DNA from: Planctomycetota bacterium
Lineage (GTDB): Bacteria; Planctomycetota; Planctomycetia; Isosphaerales; Isosphaeraceae
Reading direction: 5' to 3'
NCBI GenBank assembly: GCA_021807585.1
Contig: JAKBCQ010000120.1
Coordinates: forward strand, 1 to 7,183
Length of the DNA: 7,183 nt
The notes beneath the pieces were generated by a model that saw nothing but the letters and a program-made list of their open reading frames with translations, was not told where the DNA came from and searched no databases. The position numbers were made by a program, and so were the translations under genes. How positions within the stretch are numbered: position 1 is the stretch's first letter; every line of letters begins with the position of its first letter. This document shows, one piece after another, positions 6,461-7,183 of this stretch.

Positions 6461-6646
6461 AACACCGGCAGAAAAACAGCATCCATTTCGGTCTTCTACA
6501 TCTGAATCTCATTGAACCTTCATTATTCACGAAATCTTAACCGAAACCTCGCCCAATCTCCAAAACGGACGGATAAACTTACATCTCGTTGGATTTTGAT
6601 ATGTGAGCCGAATCGCTCCACAACCTTATTGCGGGAACATTCGTAG

Positions 6647-7183
6647 ATGAATCTCTCTGTTCGCATTCGCCCGGTTCGTTCGCGTGGATTCACGCTGATC
6701 GAGCTTCTCGTCGTGATCGCGATCATCGCCGTTTTGGTGGCGCTTTTGCTGCCCGCGGTGCAACAAGCTCGAGAGGCGGCCAGGCGTACGCAGTGCTTGA
6801 ATAACCTCAAGCAACTTGGACTGGCCATGCACAATTACGAGGGCGCGAATCGCGCGTTTCCCCCCAAAGCGTTCTTGATCGGCATCCCCAATCAACCGAA
6901 CAATCCCAATTGGCTTTGGAGCCAAGAGTTCGGACCGACGGCGCGGGTGATGAATTTCATGGACCAAGAGGCGCTCTTCAATTCGATGAATTTTGTTTTC
7001 GGGTACGCGAACCCGGTGAATTTTACGGTAAGCGTCACCCAAGTCGCTACATTGCTCTGTCCCAGTGAGGTCAACATCCAACCCCACGTTTCGGCCAGTG
7101 GCGACGGCACCTTCTCCGTGTGCAATTACGGCTGGTGCGACGGCGATTGGTACGTGTGGGGCGGTTTCAACATGCCCCTATCG
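6647..7183 (+). CDS. Second DUF1559 prepilin-like protein, partial (3' end outside window)
   Basis: Translation from the ATG at 6647 gives 179 residues, open to the last base of the window, so the gene continues beyond it. It opens [19 protein letters not shown], with the prepilin cleavage site after G14 and Glu at +5, then the same hydrophobic helix and [20 protein letters not shown] block as its upstream neighbour. The paralogues match exactly from GFTLIE through AMHNYE and share further blocks such as [27 protein letters not shown] and GDWYVWGG. They differ in between; for example, TKC-type positions change and this copy has [10 protein letters not shown], giving two Cys where the first has [10 protein letters not shown]. 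The ribosome site is weak (GGGAA at 6633-6637). The H-X9-DG C-terminus expected for the family lies outside the window. Confidence 0.92.
   Translation, partial: MNLSVRIRPVRSRGFTLIELLVVIAIIAVLVALLLPAVQQAREAARRTQCLNNLKQLGLAMHNYEGANRAFPPKAFLIGIPNQPNNPNWLWSQEFGPTARVMNFMDQEALFNSMNFVFGYANPVNFTVSVTQVATLLCPSEVNIQPHVSASGDGTFSVCNYGWCDGDWYVWGGFNMPLS

Overview
The window most resembles a Planctomycetota chromosome. The strongest sign is a tandem pair of DUF1559 (prepilin-like, H-X9-DG) genes, a family greatly expanded in that phylum. Secreted c-type cytochromes with long Pro/Ala-rich tails, an outer-membrane porin with a coiled-coil front end, and moderately GC-rich DNA with many GATCG words all fit. I cannot name the genus.

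Layout. A terminator-like hairpin (1-30) closes a gene outside the window. A small exported aromatic-rich protein of unknown function follows on + (92-409). Convergent to it, a three-gene block runs on the minus strand. In transcription order it holds a periplasmic monoheme cytochrome c with an Ala/Pro tail (4623-3874), a porin with three coiled-coil segments ahead of an OprO/OprP-like barrel (3436-1541), and a monoheme cytochrome c lipoprotein whose C-terminal half is a 12-unit decapeptide repeat encoded by a 30-bp tandem repeat (1417-548). Porin and lipoprotein are 123 bp apart with no visible terminator between them. The first cytochrome is separated from the porin by 437 bp of apparent non-coding DNA. 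A divergent non-coding region (4624-5311) contains several hairpins, a cluster of CGATCG palindromes and an AT-rich island. On + it is followed by a complete DUF1559 gene (5312-6406), a good intrinsic terminator (6417-6460), and a second DUF1559 gene (from 6647) cut by the window end.

How the genes may work together. Two exported monoheme cytochromes flanking an outer-membrane porin suggest an envelope redox module. One cytochrome would be free in the periplasm and one lipid-anchored, with the porin giving passage through the outer membrane. This is inference: no catalytic partner or multiheme cytochrome is visible. The DUF1559 pair is probably an independent unit encoding pseudopilin-like surface or secretion proteins. 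The most unusual items are the porin-cytochrome grouping, the repeat tail of the lipoprotein cytochrome, the duplicated coiled-coil units of the porin, and the overlapping hairpins in the divergent region.
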